In this document: one piece after another, positions 17,311 to 28,741 of the stretch
Position numbering within the stretch: the stretch's first letter is position 1
Layout of the letters: each line of letters begins with the position of its first letter
NCBI RefSeq assembly: GCF_022606465.1
Contig: NZ_JALBUF010000012.1
Coordinates: 1-51,703, forward strand
Source: Sulfoacidibacillus ferrooxidans
Lineage (GTDB): Bacteria > Bacillota > Bacilli > Alicyclobacillales > SLC66
DNA: 51,703 nt
Reading direction: 5' to 3'
The notes under the pieces: generated by a model
Seen by the model: only the letters and a program-made list of their open reading frames with translations
Told to the model about the DNA's origin: nothing
Databases searched by the model: none
Translations under genes and position numbers: made by a program

Positions 17311-17341
17311 ATTGTACCATGAAAGGAAACATTTCTTGCAA
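17311..17341 (-). promoter_or_regulatory. Promoter of the metallophosphoesterase gene
   Basis: On the minus strand TTGCAA (17341-17336) and TACAAT (17316-17311), the latter with an extended TG motif, are 19 bases apart. The site overlaps the region just upstream of the divergent SprT-like gene. Confidence 0.6.
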
Positions 17342-17351
17342 GGAGCTTGAG

Positions 17352-17861
17352 ATGCAATCAAAAGATTTATCCACTACGGGTCATCTTCCAAAGACAGAGA
17401 AAGAGTTATACGATCTCGTTGTAAAGATATCGCAAGAAGACTTTTCGCGCCCATTTATGCACAAATGCCGATTCAATTCGCGTTTGCGTACGTCTGGTGG
17501 TCGTTATCTACTCGAATCGCATGATGTAGAGTTCAACCCACGCTATATGAATCTTGTGGGTTTTGAGGGACTGGTAGGTACCATTCGACATGAGTTATGT
17601 CACTATCATTTACATCTAATCGGACGTGGATATCGGCATGGAGATCGAGACTTCAAACAGTTGCTCGCAAAAGTGGGTGCTCCAAGATATGCACAATCTA
17701 CTTCGTTAAAGAGGATTTTGCCGATTCGTTACGAATATATGTGTAAGCAGTGTAAAAGGCATTATTCAAGGAGACGTAAATTAGATCTTGAACGTTATGT
17801 TTGTGGTATTTGTAAAAGTAAGCTTACATTAATCTGCGATCAGATGTCATGTAACAACTAG
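17352..17861 (+). CDS. SprT-like zinc metalloprotease family protein
   Basis: This 169-residue SprT-family protein has the zinc motif HELCHYH (His80, Glu81, His84), a third His about residue 96 (YRHGDRDF) and a C-terminal zinc ribbon (Cys131/134 and Cys151/154). Eukaryotic SPRTN cuts DNA-protein crosslinks; the role of bacterial SprT-like proteins (for example B. subtilis YdcK) is not established. ATG 17352 is chosen because AGGAG lies 6 bases upstream. An in-frame ATG at 17319 lacks such a site. It begins a plus-strand run toward the UvrD-like helicase, which would suit a DNA-repair setting, but that is inference. Confidence 0.85.
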   Translation: MQSKDLSTTGHLPKTEKELYDLVVKISQEDFSRPFMHKCRFNSRLRTSGGRYLLESHDVEFNPRYMNLVGFEGLVGTIRHELCHYHLHLIGRGYRHGDRDFKQLLAKVGAPRYAQSTSLKRILPIRYEYMCKQCKRHYSRRRKLDLERYVCGICKSKLTLICDQMSCNN

Positions 17862-17875
17862 AGAGGAAGATTAAT

Positions 17876-18142
17876 TTGCAAATCAACACGCTTTCACATG
17901 GAATTCAATCCACTATGGAATTACTTCAAGAGTGTGCAAAAGAAGTGGCAACTACACGTCCTGATGAAGATCAAGTAGCTGAGCAAGTCATGCGGTTATT
18001 TCGAGAGGAAGATATACAGGGTATCGCTACATTGATGAAGCAACATAAAATTGAACGAGAATTCTCAACGGAGCTCACTCAATTTGTGAATCAATGGCAA
18101 CATCGATTATTACAGTTTGAACAGGCATCCATTGAACGTTAA
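17876..18142 (+). CDS. Hypothetical protein, 88 residues
   Basis: This small, mostly helical, acidic protein is rich in Glu and Gln and has no Cys or membrane segment. The start is TTG, with GAGAGGAAG about 6 bases upstream. It sits 14 bases after the SprT-like gene and 11 bases before the next small gene, so it is part of an operon leading into the UvrD-like helicase and ccpA. It could be a helicase accessory protein, but only position supports this. Confidence 0.65.
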   Translation: MQINTLSHGIQSTMELLQECAKEVATTRPDEDQVAEQVMRLFREEDIQGIATLMKQHKIEREFSTELTQFVNQWQHRLLQFEQASIER

Positions 18143-18153
18143 AGGAGCAATGC

Positions 18154-18461
18154 ATGATGGCCATTCCGGACGACCATGCAGGTGATGAAATCATTACAAC
18201 TCAGCCTATTCGCGAAAAGAGTCGGAACATGAACGAAATGAAAGGCGACCTATTTAGTGCCATGCGAAGACAACGTGAACAGCGGATTCAGATGCTCTTA
18301 AGCTTGTGGGAAGCGCAGTTGATGCGTATAGAGCATCGAGCGGTAACCTATTTTTATGAAGCAAACACTCCAAAAATTGCGGACTTATTTCCGGCAAAAC
18401 GCAAAGCTGAACAACGGATACAAGGACTGAGTCTATTCCTGCAAAAAATGGACGATTATAA

Positions 18462-18465
<4 letters not shown>
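18154..18465 (+). CDS. Hypothetical protein, 103 residues, coupled to the helicase gene
   Basis: This charged, helical protein has a strongly basic middle (MRRQREQRIQ) and a basic C-terminal third (PAKRKAEQRIQG). AAAGGAG precedes ATG by 6 bases. Its stop overlaps the start of the helicase gene by 4 bases, so translation of the two is probably coupled. I do not recognise a family. The basic surface would suit contact with DNA or the helicase, but that is inference. Confidence 0.68.
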
Positions 18466-21535
<3,070 letters not shown>

Positions 21536-21709
21536 AACGGAGTAAAAGATACCTAGACTTTTACCCATTTTAGGGTGAGGCGAGTCATAATTCGTGTATT
21601 TTCCACTAGCATCTCAGAGCAATTGTGAGTATGATTACAGAAAAGATTGAAGTAGTACGCAAAATTACACGACGGGTGCATGTGCTCGCTTCGAAGGGAT
21701 GGGATCTGC

Positions 21710-22291
21710 GTGCGAGTAGAAAAGGTAGCAAGGAATAAGTTGCGTATCTTTATCAGTTACGACGACCTAGAGGCGCGAGGCATTGACCGTGATGAGATGT
21801 GGCAAAACGGAAAGAAAGTACAAGAATTATTTTGGGATATGTTAGAGGTTGCTTACGCAGAAGTTGGTTTTGAAATTGCCGGTCCGATTGCAGTAGAAGC
21901 ATTTACGATGCCAACTGAAGGTGTAGTGCTTATTGTGACACAAGTTCCAAGTCTCCCACCTGTAGCAGGAGATCATGATGAAGAAAACACGTTAAAAAGA
22001 GACCCGTTTGGTTCATTTGTTTTTTCATTTGAAGATTTTGAAGATGTAGTTCGTGTCGTACCACCGCTGAGTTATCTTTTCCCTGTGGATTGTTCTTTAT
22101 ACTACTACAATGACAAATATCACTTGTCCTTTGATGATGAAACCATTCCTGAAAGCCATTACGATTTAGTATGGGCGGTACTGCAGGAACATGGCGAATT
22201 AGCACCTGTCACCTCTGCGCTTTTAGAGGAATACGGGAAGTGCATTGCTGATGGAAACGCACTTGAAGTGATCAATCGTCATTTCGTTTAA
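21710..22291 (+). CDS. MecA-family adaptor protein
   Basis: MecA-type adaptors deliver proteins to the ClpC unfoldase. The N-terminal domain matches the family: RISYDDLEARGIDRDEMW-like spacing (ISYDDLEARGIDRDEMW) and ELFWDMLEVAY. The linker is acidic and the C-terminal domain contains FSFEDFEDVVR. GTG 21710 is chosen as start because it gives the family N-terminus (VRVEKVARNKLRIF) and has GGGATGGG 7-8 bases upstream; an ATG at 21680 is possible. At 193 residues it is slightly short. Its nearness to glutamate dehydrogenase mirrors B. subtilis ypbH (mecB)-gudB, so it may be MecB rather than MecA. Confidence 0.85.
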   Translation: MRVEKVARNKLRIFISYDDLEARGIDRDEMWQNGKKVQELFWDMLEVAYAEVGFEIAGPIAVEAFTMPTEGVVLIVTQVPSLPPVAGDHDEENTLKRDPFGSFVFSFEDFEDVVRVVPPLSYLFPVDCSLYYYNDKYHLSFDDETIPESHYDLVWAVLQEHGELAPVTSALLEEYGKCIADGNALEVINRHFV

Positions 22292-22349
22292 CAGAGATCC
22301 AGTGAGAGGGAGCCATGCTCTCAGTAACTGGATCTCTGTCAGTTTATTT
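22292..22349 (+). terminator. Terminator after the MecA-family gene
   Basis: A 12-base stem (CAGAGATCCAGT with ACTGGATCTCTG) with an inner GAGAG/CTCTC stem is followed by TCAGTTTATTT. It begins one base after the stop codon. Confidence 0.82.
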
Positions 22350-22386
22350 CACGTGTGATTGTAGTAGGAGGGAACGTATTCAGTTC

Positions 22387-23487
22387 ATGGTTTTAAAAAA
22401 TGATATCGATCCTCATCTACAAGAGGAGTTATTAGAACTAGCATTGACGCTTGAACAACATCCTGAGCTTGCGTATGAAGAAGAATTCACAGTTAGTCAA
22501 TGGACATGCTTCTCAAAACGTCACAAATTGCCCATAACCTATGGATTACATGGGAAAGCACCAATGATTTCACTCGGTGAGTTTGATCGTGCAAGATGTA
22601 AAATTGTGATGACAGCCGATCTAGACGCAGTTAAACTAAGCGAGAATGGCCCTGTTGGTCATTTTTGTGGTCATCATGCACAGTCGATTCATGCCCTTGG
22701 ACTCGCGGCCATGTTACTTGAAAATGAATTTGATTTTAAAGATCTCGCGATTCGCATGATTGGGTGTCCAGCAGAGGAATGTCGGCCAGCGTACGATTCA
22801 AACTGTGCTCTACCTTTTATACCAGGGAAGAAGCGATTGTTAGAAGAAGGCTGGTTTGATGGTGCGACTGCTGTTCTTAGCACACATCTTGATGATGATG
22901 TTACCGCTCATCAAGTACATCTATCTAAAGGTACACATGGTGCTATTTGGTTGCGTGCACATTGGATGACTGATGTACTGACAAGCTTTGGATCTATGTA
23001 CCCTATATCCTCTCGCTCTGACACTCTTTTAGCTGCTTATCGCAAGGAATTAGGATTGTACATACATGCGGTTAAAACGCAAGACAAGCAACGGTATCTA
23101 GATATTTGGATTGAAACAAATGGACAAAATGATCAGCTCACGAAAATGTCAATCATTCGATTACAACAAATTACAGTTCAATGTTTACAAGTGAATGTTG
23201 AACTTGTAACTCATTATGAACCTTTACGTCAAGAAAAAAAATTACTTGAACAAGCTAAATATGTGTTACGGACATGGGATCAAAGCGTAACAGTGAAAGA
23301 GACAGATTGCTTACAGGGTGCAACCGATCTCGGTGAGGTGAGCGCTCTTTTTCCGACATTACAAATATTTGTTGGCGGAACTAAAGGTATGACGCATGAA
23401 CACTCATTCAGGGTAGTTGATCCTTTATTTTCTTACATTTGGCCAATTATATTTGTACAAAAATTAATTATTAATTTGCTTCAATAA
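22387..23487 (+). CDS. M20-family metallohydrolase, divergent
   Basis: This peptidase/amidohydrolase M20-like protein has 366 residues from the first ATG. Visible are EQHPELAYEE, TADLDAV (77-83), HFCGHHAQS (92-100), CPAEE (127-131), a dimerisation-like middle and the late GGTKGMTHEHSF. The second motif departs from the common CGHDxHT form, so metal binding and substrate may differ. AGGAGGG lies 14 bases before ATG 22387, which is far. An in-frame ATT at 22378 has ideal spacing (5 bases), so translation might begin there. The substrate is unknown; amino-acid amides or peptides are typical for the family. It precedes ddl by 24 bases and is likely co-transcribed. Confidence 0.78.
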   Translation: MVLKNDIDPHLQEELLELALTLEQHPELAYEEEFTVSQWTCFSKRHKLPITYGLHGKAPMISLGEFDRARCKIVMTADLDAVKLSENGPVGHFCGHHAQSIHALGLAAMLLENEFDFKDLAIRMIGCPAEECRPAYDSNCALPFIPGKKRLLEEGWFDGATAVLSTHLDDDVTAHQVHLSKGTHGAIWLRAHWMTDVLTSFGSMYPISSRSDTLLAAYRKELGLYIHAVKTQDKQRYLDIWIETNGQNDQLTKMSIIRLQQITVQCLQVNVELVTHYEPLRQEKKLLEQAKYVLRTWDQSVTVKETDCLQGATDLGEVSALFPTLQIFVGGTKGMTHEHSFRVVDPLFSYIWPIIFVQKLIINLLQ

Positions 23488-23511
23488 CGCGTTAGAAGGA
23501 GTTGGCGTTCG

Positions 23512-24453
23512 ATGAAAATTGTTGTGTTATATGGAGGAAGATCTGCAGAGCGAGAGGTCTCTCTGATGACTGGACGCGAGATGATTCGTGCCTTAAGCGG
23601 TCTTGGGCATGACATAAAGGGTATTGACCTTACAGAAGGATTTTTAAATGAACTACAGTCTTTTCAACCAGACATCGTATTAATTGGTCTACATGGTCGT
23701 TTTGGAGAAGATGGAACGGTACAAGGAACTCTTGAATTATTAGGTTATCCTTATGTTGGGTCGGGTATTCTGGCTAGCGCGTTAGCTATTGATAAATCGA
23801 TGACTAAACATATTCTAAAAAGTGCAGGAATTCCAGTTGCAAAACAAGTTCTTATCAACCGCGATGAGTATGAATCCTTATCAGATATTTTTTTTGAACA
23901 ACTTGGCGAAAATTTGATGTGGCCGTTTATTATAAAACCAAATAGCGAAGGATCCACCTTTGGTCTGACGTTAGCTCATAATGTAGAGGAAGCGAAAGCG
24001 GGGTTAGATCTTGCCCTTCAATATGATTCGCGCGTGCTAATTGAGGAGTATATTCAGGGAATGGAGGTAACGGTTGCTGTTACAGGGGATACGAATCAAC
24101 CGGATATTCTAGGTGTCATTGAAATCATACCAATGAATGAGTTATATGATTATCATTCTAAATATCAAGTTGGAGGAAGCCAGCATATTATTCCGGCGAG
24201 ATTAGAGCCTGAAATTATGCAAGAAATTGAATCGTATGCAAAAAAAGCGTATACAGCGATCCATTGCCAAGATTATGCTAGAATTGATTTTATAATAGGG
24301 AAACATGGTCCTATTGCGCTTGAAGTCAATACATTACCTGGTATGACTTCGACGAGTCTTGTGCCTGATGCTGCAAGAGCACAAGGAATTTCGTTCCAGG
24401 ATTTTTTGTTTAGTTTAGTTCAAACGGCTTATCAGCGTTCTATTTCAGGTTAA
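23512..24453 (+). CDS. ddl: D-alanine--D-alanine ligase
   Basis: Ddl joins two D-alanines using ATP for peptidoglycan precursors in the cytosol. The 313-residue length is standard. It has the N-terminal GGRSAEREVSL and HGRFGEDGTVQG signatures and an ATP-grasp fold with PFIIKPNSEGSTFG and LIEEYIQGMEVTVAV. The late magnesium-site motif ALEVNTLPGMTSTSLVP is also present. AAGGAG lies 10 bases upstream of ATG. It follows the M20 hydrolase gene by 24 bases. No mur genes are nearby. Confidence 0.95.
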   Translation: MKIVVLYGGRSAEREVSLMTGREMIRALSGLGHDIKGIDLTEGFLNELQSFQPDIVLIGLHGRFGEDGTVQGTLELLGYPYVGSGILASALAIDKSMTKHILKSAGIPVAKQVLINRDEYESLSDIFFEQLGENLMWPFIIKPNSEGSTFGLTLAHNVEEAKAGLDLALQYDSRVLIEEYIQGMEVTVAVTGDTNQPDILGVIEIIPMNELYDYHSKYQVGGSQHIIPARLEPEIMQEIESYAKKAYTAIHCQDYARIDFIIGKHGPIALEVNTLPGMTSTSLVPDAARAQGISFQDFLFSLVQTAYQRSISG

Positions 24454-24558
24454 AGTGAACAATTATCACGTCAATATTTGACCATTTTTCAATACTGCTG
24501 TTATACTGTCCATGAAAATAAGAACTCGTTTATCGTATTTCTAAAAGGTGGCGAAAGC

Positions 24559-25821
24559 ATGTCGCAAAATGAATCGACAGCTGAAAATTTAAATGTTTTA
24601 ACTAGTACACAGGCTGTCATCAAAGAAGCTCTTACAAAACTAGGGTATGGATCAGAGATGTACGAATTATTGAAGGAGCCTTTGCGGACATTAACTGTGC
24701 GAATACCTGTGCGTATGGATGATGATACTGTCAGAGTATTTACTGGATATCGAGCACAGCACAGTGATGCGATTGGACCAGCTAAGGGTGGAATTCGCTT
24801 TCATCCAGATGTGACCGAGGATGAAGTAAAAGCTTTGTCGATATGGATGAGTGTCAAGTGTGGTATTGCAAACCTTCCTTATGGTGGAGGAAAAGGTGGA
24901 GTTATCTGCGATCCACGCGAGATGTCTTTCCGTGAACAAGAACGTCTTGCACGTGCATATGTTCGAGCGATTAGTCAAATTGTAGGGCCCACAAAAGACA
25001 TTCCTGCTCCTGATGTTATGACTAACTCCCAGGTAATGGCTTGGATGATGGATGAGTATAGTCGCATCAAAGAATTTGATTCTCCTAATTTTATTACGGG
25101 TAAACCGATTGCACTTGGTGGATCGCTTGGACGGGATACCTCGACTGCGCGCGGAGTGGCCATTTGTATTCGCGAAGCTGCACGAGTGAAAGGCATTAGT
25201 TTAGAGGGTAGCCGAGTTGTTGTACAGGGATTTGGTAATGCAGGAAGTTATCTAGCTAAATTCATGCATGAAGCAGGGGCAAAAGTAATTGCAATATCTG
25301 ATGCATATGGTGCACTTTACGATGAAAATGGATTAGATATTCATTCATTGTTAGAACGACGTGATTCTTTCGGCACAGTGACTAAATTATTTAAAAATAC
25401 CATTTCAAATAAAGAACTCTTAGAATTAGATTGTGATATTCTCGTTCCAGCTGCGATTGAAAATCAAATCACATTAGAAAATGCGTATGACATTAAAGCA
25501 AAAATTATTGTGGAGGCAGCAAACGGCCCTACAACCATGGAAGCTACACGCATTTTAAGTGAACGTGACATTCTCCTCGTTCCAGATGTGCTTGGAAATT
25601 CGGGTGGAGTGATTGTATCTTATTTTGAATGGGTGCAAAATAACCAGGGATACTATTGGACGGAAGTTGAAGTAGAGACTCGTCTTGAAGAACTCATGGT
25701 GCGCTCCTTCGAAACTGTGTATAATACTGCGCAGGCACGTAACATTGATATGCGTCTTGCGGCGTATATGGTTGGTGTTCGGCGCCTAGCAGAGGCTGTA
25801 GAATTGCGCGGTTGGGTATGA
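24559..25821 (+). CDS. gudB: Glutamate dehydrogenase, GudB/RocG type
   Basis: This enzyme interconverts glutamate and 2-oxoglutarate plus ammonium; this family in Bacilli is NAD-linked and catabolic. The 420-residue protein shows the catalytic region with Lys76 (GPAKGG), Lys100 (MSVKCGIANLPYGGGKGG) and Lys112. The NAD-binding region GFGNAGSYLA and the late NSGGVIVSYFEWVQN follow. ATG 24559 is used, with AAAGGTGG 7-8 bases upstream; the longer frame from 24478 has no ribosome site. In B. subtilis the equivalent gene follows mecB and lies near sleB, as here. Confidence 0.93.
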   Translation: MSQNESTAENLNVLTSTQAVIKEALTKLGYGSEMYELLKEPLRTLTVRIPVRMDDDTVRVFTGYRAQHSDAIGPAKGGIRFHPDVTEDEVKALSIWMSVKCGIANLPYGGGKGGVICDPREMSFREQERLARAYVRAISQIVGPTKDIPAPDVMTNSQVMAWMMDEYSRIKEFDSPNFITGKPIALGGSLGRDTSTARGVAICIREAARVKGISLEGSRVVVQGFGNAGSYLAKFMHEAGAKVIAISDAYGALYDENGLDIHSLLERRDSFGTVTKLFKNTISNKELLELDCDILVPAAIENQITLENAYDIKAKIIVEAANGPTTMEATRILSERDILLVPDVLGNSGGVIVSYFEWVQNNQGYYWTEVEVETRLEELMVRSFETVYNTAQARNIDMRLAAYMVGVRRLAEAVELRGWV

Positions 25822-25880
25822 TGCGTGTAGTAACGAGTTCATACTGGAAATGTTGGTGGTGTTCTTAGGAGGGTAATGAC

Positions 25881-26087
25881 ATGCGTTCGGAATCTATGAC
25901 GCTCCATGAGATAGGCAGTGAACTGGATGCTCCTAGCGGCAGAGTTAAAATCCACATTCGTTGTCGCAAATGCGGTGAAGTGTTTATCCTACGAGGCGTT
26001 CGCGATGTCCGCGGGCATGTAGAAACAGGGTTTCGCCGTTGTCTGTGCGATAACGACAAGGAGTTTGATATTGAACCGCTAGTATAA
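25881..26087 (+). CDS. Small zinc-ribbon-like protein, 68 residues
   Basis: This small basic protein has a CRKCG pair (about 28-31) and a later CLCDND (about 54-56), consistent with a small zinc-binding fold. TAGGAGGG lies 7 bases before ATG, so translation is well supported. It sits alone between glutamate dehydrogenase and a strong terminator. I do not recognise the family. Confidence 0.65.
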   Translation: MRSESMTLHEIGSELDAPSGRVKIHIRCRKCGEVFILRGVRDVRGHVETGFRRCLCDNDKEFDIEPLV

Positions 26088-26117
26088 TGTCTTGTTTTAC
26101 GTTATGTACGATGGAAT

Positions 26118-26153
26118 AAAGCGATTACCTTTCGAGGTGGTCGCTTTTTTTTT
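26118..26153 (+). terminator. Terminator before sleB
   Basis: A 13-base stem with one wobble (AAAGCGATTACCT with AGGTGGTCGCTTT) and a TTCG tetraloop, followed by a long T run. Confidence 0.93.
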
Positions 26154-26252
26154 GTTTTCTTATCTTTTCTTACATAGTCGATATAGGATTGTAAAACACT
26201 ACATGAGGACAGCATCGCGGAAGAGAAGTGAAGTATAGGAGGATTGCAAGCT

Positions 26253-27254
26253 ATGAGATGGTTTAACAAGATCGCGCTAACTGCAGCATCTTTAGTCATG
26301 ATGTTTGCATTGTGGGATATGCCACCAACAGTTGCTCAGGCAAGTACTTTGACCGTAGGAGATCAGGGGCAAAGTGTCATTGACTTGCAAAGTAGGTTGG
26401 GTTATCTAGGGTATTATCACGGATCGTTCACAGCGACATACACTCAACAGACAGCTAATGCAGTTAGCAATTTTCAATCTGCTTTTGGGATACCTGCAAC
26501 TGGTCAATACGATACACAGACCGCGGCTAGTCTCTTGCAAGCAACTGCAGGATGGCCTGGGGTAGGCAAACAAGGTCCGCAAATCAATGAATTGCAAAGT
26601 CGATTGAAGTTTTTAGGATATTATTCTGGTCCTATCAATGGTGTGTATGGATGGACAACCTATTGGGCGGTTCGGGATTTTCAGTATGCCTTTGGTATGC
26701 CTGTGAATGGAGCGCTTACAACACAAACCTGGACGCAACTCGATAAAGCGACCATCAATTGGTCAGGGAATACACAAAACACATCCAATACTAACAACGG
26801 AACTTCTACGGCTGCTACAAGTGCGACTACTACTTCGCAAAGTAGCTCACCTGCAACTTCTGCCGCTAGCAGTGCGAGTAATGGTGGGACTGATGGATTT
26901 TCACAAAATGACATTACTCTTATGGCACATGTGGTTTATGGAGAAGCTCGTAACCAACCATTCACAGGGCAAGTTGCAGTTGCTGCAGTCATTTTGAACA
27001 GGTATCATAGCAATCTATTTCCACACTCCATACCGTCCATTATTTATCAGCCGGGTGCATTTACATCGATATCTAACGGGCAAGCATGGCTAGGACTACA
27101 TCACGAAAATGTGACAGCTGTCATGGATGCTATTCATGGCTGGGATCCTACAAATGGTGCCTTATATTACTGGAATCCTGCAACTGCAACCTCACAGTGG
27201 ATTTGGTCTCAACCGATTATGTTAACTATAGGAAATCATGTATTTGCGAAATAG
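26253..27254 (+). CDS. sleB: Spore cortex-lytic enzyme SleB-like hydrolase
   Basis: SleB cleaves muramic-lactam-containing cortex peptidoglycan during spore germination. The 333-residue precursor has a signal peptide (about 1-30, cleavage near VAQAS). Two peptidoglycan-binding repeats follow (about 32-90 and 100-155, each with a LQSRLxxLGYY core), then a Ser/Thr/Asn linker. The C-terminal Hydrolase_2 domain (about 212-333) contains HVVYGEARNQPFTGQVAVAAVILNR. B. subtilis SleB has one binding repeat, so the double repeat is a variation. AGGAGG lies 10 bases before ATG. ypeB follows directly, as in Bacillus. Confidence 0.93.
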   Translation: MRWFNKIALTAASLVMMFALWDMPPTVAQASTLTVGDQGQSVIDLQSRLGYLGYYHGSFTATYTQQTANAVSNFQSAFGIPATGQYDTQTAASLLQATAGWPGVGKQGPQINELQSRLKFLGYYSGPINGVYGWTTYWAVRDFQYAFGMPVNGALTTQTWTQLDKATINWSGNTQNTSNTNNGTSTAATSATTTSQSSSPATSAASSASNGGTDGFSQNDITLMAHVVYGEARNQPFTGQVAVAAVILNRYHSNLFPHSIPSIIYQPGAFTSISNGQAWLGLHHENVTAVMDAIHGWDPTNGALYYWNPATATSQWIWSQPIMLTIGNHVFAK

Positions 27255-27262
27255 GAGGAATC

Positions 27263-28636
27263 ATGATGCATATGGAGCGAAGAAGAGTAGGATGGATGAT
27301 ACCTGCTTTAGCCCTGGGTTTGATCGGGGTTTCGTTATATGGATTTCAAGAACACCGATTACAATCAGCTTCTCTTGCAAATTTGGAATTAAGTTATCAA
27401 TCAGCATTTCATAGTATGACTTATGATATTGATGAGCTACAAGATGCACTTGGTAATGCATTAATCCCCAAATCGTCTAGTGCGATGATTGGACAACTAC
27501 ACATAGCAGCAAAAGATGCCGCAACGGCTGAAGCGTATGCGAGTAGACTGCCTGTAACGCTTACTCAAAACAGCCATTTACAACGTTTTCTTGGGTCTGT
27601 TACACAGCAAACTGAACGTCTGGCTAATGCGCATACAAATGGTACTGCTTTTAGTCAGAAAGATCGTATGGAGATTAGCATGTTATACGATCAAGCGACT
27701 CAAGTAGAAAGGGCGACGAGAAAAGCGCAAAGTGAAATGATGGTTCATTCTAGCCCGATGATCCATGTGACAAGCGCTTTTGCAGAACCTGTATTTGGTG
27801 TTACTAAATCTGTACAGGATCAATTTGCAAATATCGCAAAGGCAGTACCTGCAATAGGCACAGGAGACGAATCTACGGCTCTTCATTCTAAGTCTAATCA
27901 ACATGTACATCCGCACAATAAAGCTATATATGATTCTTCGGTATCTCCTTCAACGGCAAAAGCATATGCGCGCTTTGTACTGGGAGTTAACCGACAGGCT
28001 AAAACATCAGTGGAAAATTTGGGACCTGGTTATGGGGTAAATGGGTATCTTGTAAAAGTCACTCAACCTTCACATTCTTTACCGAGTTATGTTGCTGTCA
28101 AAAAAAGTGATGGCGCAATTCTTTGGATGGCTCGTGAAGGGGAGAATTCATCTAGTCACGAAAAATTAACACTTATGGAAGGTGCCAAAGTAGCACAACG
28201 TTTTATACAAAACCAACACATTAACAACTGTGTGTTCATCAGTTCTGTAGCATACGATGAGGTCGGAACCTATACTTTTGCCCCCATTCATGATGGGGTA
28301 CGCATGTTAACGGAGCCTGTGCTTGCCAAAGTTTCCTTAGATTCAGGAATAGTTACACACTATGATGCAACTAAACTGCTCACTGCACCACCTGTGCACA
28401 TTGCATTACAAAATCTGCTTACAGAAAAACAAGTCATGAGTGAATTGCAACCTCAATATCACATCTCTAGTGTGTACTTAGCTATGGTTGAATCTGCTTC
28501 TCATCAACCTCTTCTTGTTTACGATATGATGGGTTATTCTAATAAGAATGAAGTTCATGTGGACATTGATGCACATACTGGTCAAGTGATTGCAATCCAT
28601 AAACTCACAAAATACGAGATTGCAAGCTCTCACTAA
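27263..28636 (+). CDS. ypeB: Germination protein YpeB
   Basis: YpeB holds and stabilises SleB in the dormant spore. The 457-residue protein has one N-terminal membrane segment (about 9-27), a long helical region and PepSY-like repeats in the C-terminal half (about 235-450). The start ATG 27263 has AGGAGG 4-5 bases upstream and is 8 bases after the sleB stop, so the two are co-translated. A terminator follows the gene. A reading that runs upstream into sleB is open but lacks a ribosome site. Confidence 0.92.
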   Translation: MMHMERRRVGWMIPALALGLIGVSLYGFQEHRLQSASLANLELSYQSAFHSMTYDIDELQDALGNALIPKSSSAMIGQLHIAAKDAATAEAYASRLPVTLTQNSHLQRFLGSVTQQTERLANAHTNGTAFSQKDRMEISMLYDQATQVERATRKAQSEMMVHSSPMIHVTSAFAEPVFGVTKSVQDQFANIAKAVPAIGTGDESTALHSKSNQHVHPHNKAIYDSSVSPSTAKAYARFVLGVNRQAKTSVENLGPGYGVNGYLVKVTQPSHSLPSYVAVKKSDGAILWMAREGENSSSHEKLTLMEGAKVAQRFIQNQHINNCVFISSVAYDEVGTYTFAPIHDGVRMLTEPVLAKVSLDSGIVTHYDATKLLTAPPVHIALQNLLTEKQVMSELQPQYHISSVYLAMVESASHQPLLVYDMMGYSNKNEVHVDIDAHTGQVIAIHKLTKYEIASSH

Positions 28637-28660
28637 ACAAAGATGTAGATAATAAAAATT

Positions 28661-28700
28661 CATAAAAGAGAGGTGTGTCAATCACCTCTCTTTTATGTTT
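28661..28700. terminator. Terminator after ypeB
   Basis: A 15-base perfect stem (CATAAAAGAGAGGTG and its complement) with a 7-base loop is flanked by A-rich and T-rich sequence, so it can act in both directions. Confidence 0.88.
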
Positions 28701-28713
28701 CTCTAAACCACGC

Positions 28714-28719
28714 TATAAT
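28714..28719 (+). promoter_or_regulatory. -10 element of the PilZ gene
   Basis: A perfect TATAAT lies 22 bases before the PilZ gene start. A matching -35 would fall inside the ypeB terminator stem (TTTATG region) and is weak. Confidence 0.5.
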
Positions 28720-28741
28720 TAAAGATGAGCGGGGTGAAAGG

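Noticed and set aside
17287-17361. ATG 17361 as start of the metallophosphoesterase
   Set aside because: The extra residues are Cys-rich and unlike the family, the codon lies upstream of the predicted promoter, and it has no ribosome site.
27086-27262. N-terminal extension of YpeB reading into sleB
   Set aside because: It overlaps sleB coding in another frame; the ribosome site and family N-terminus support ATG 27263.
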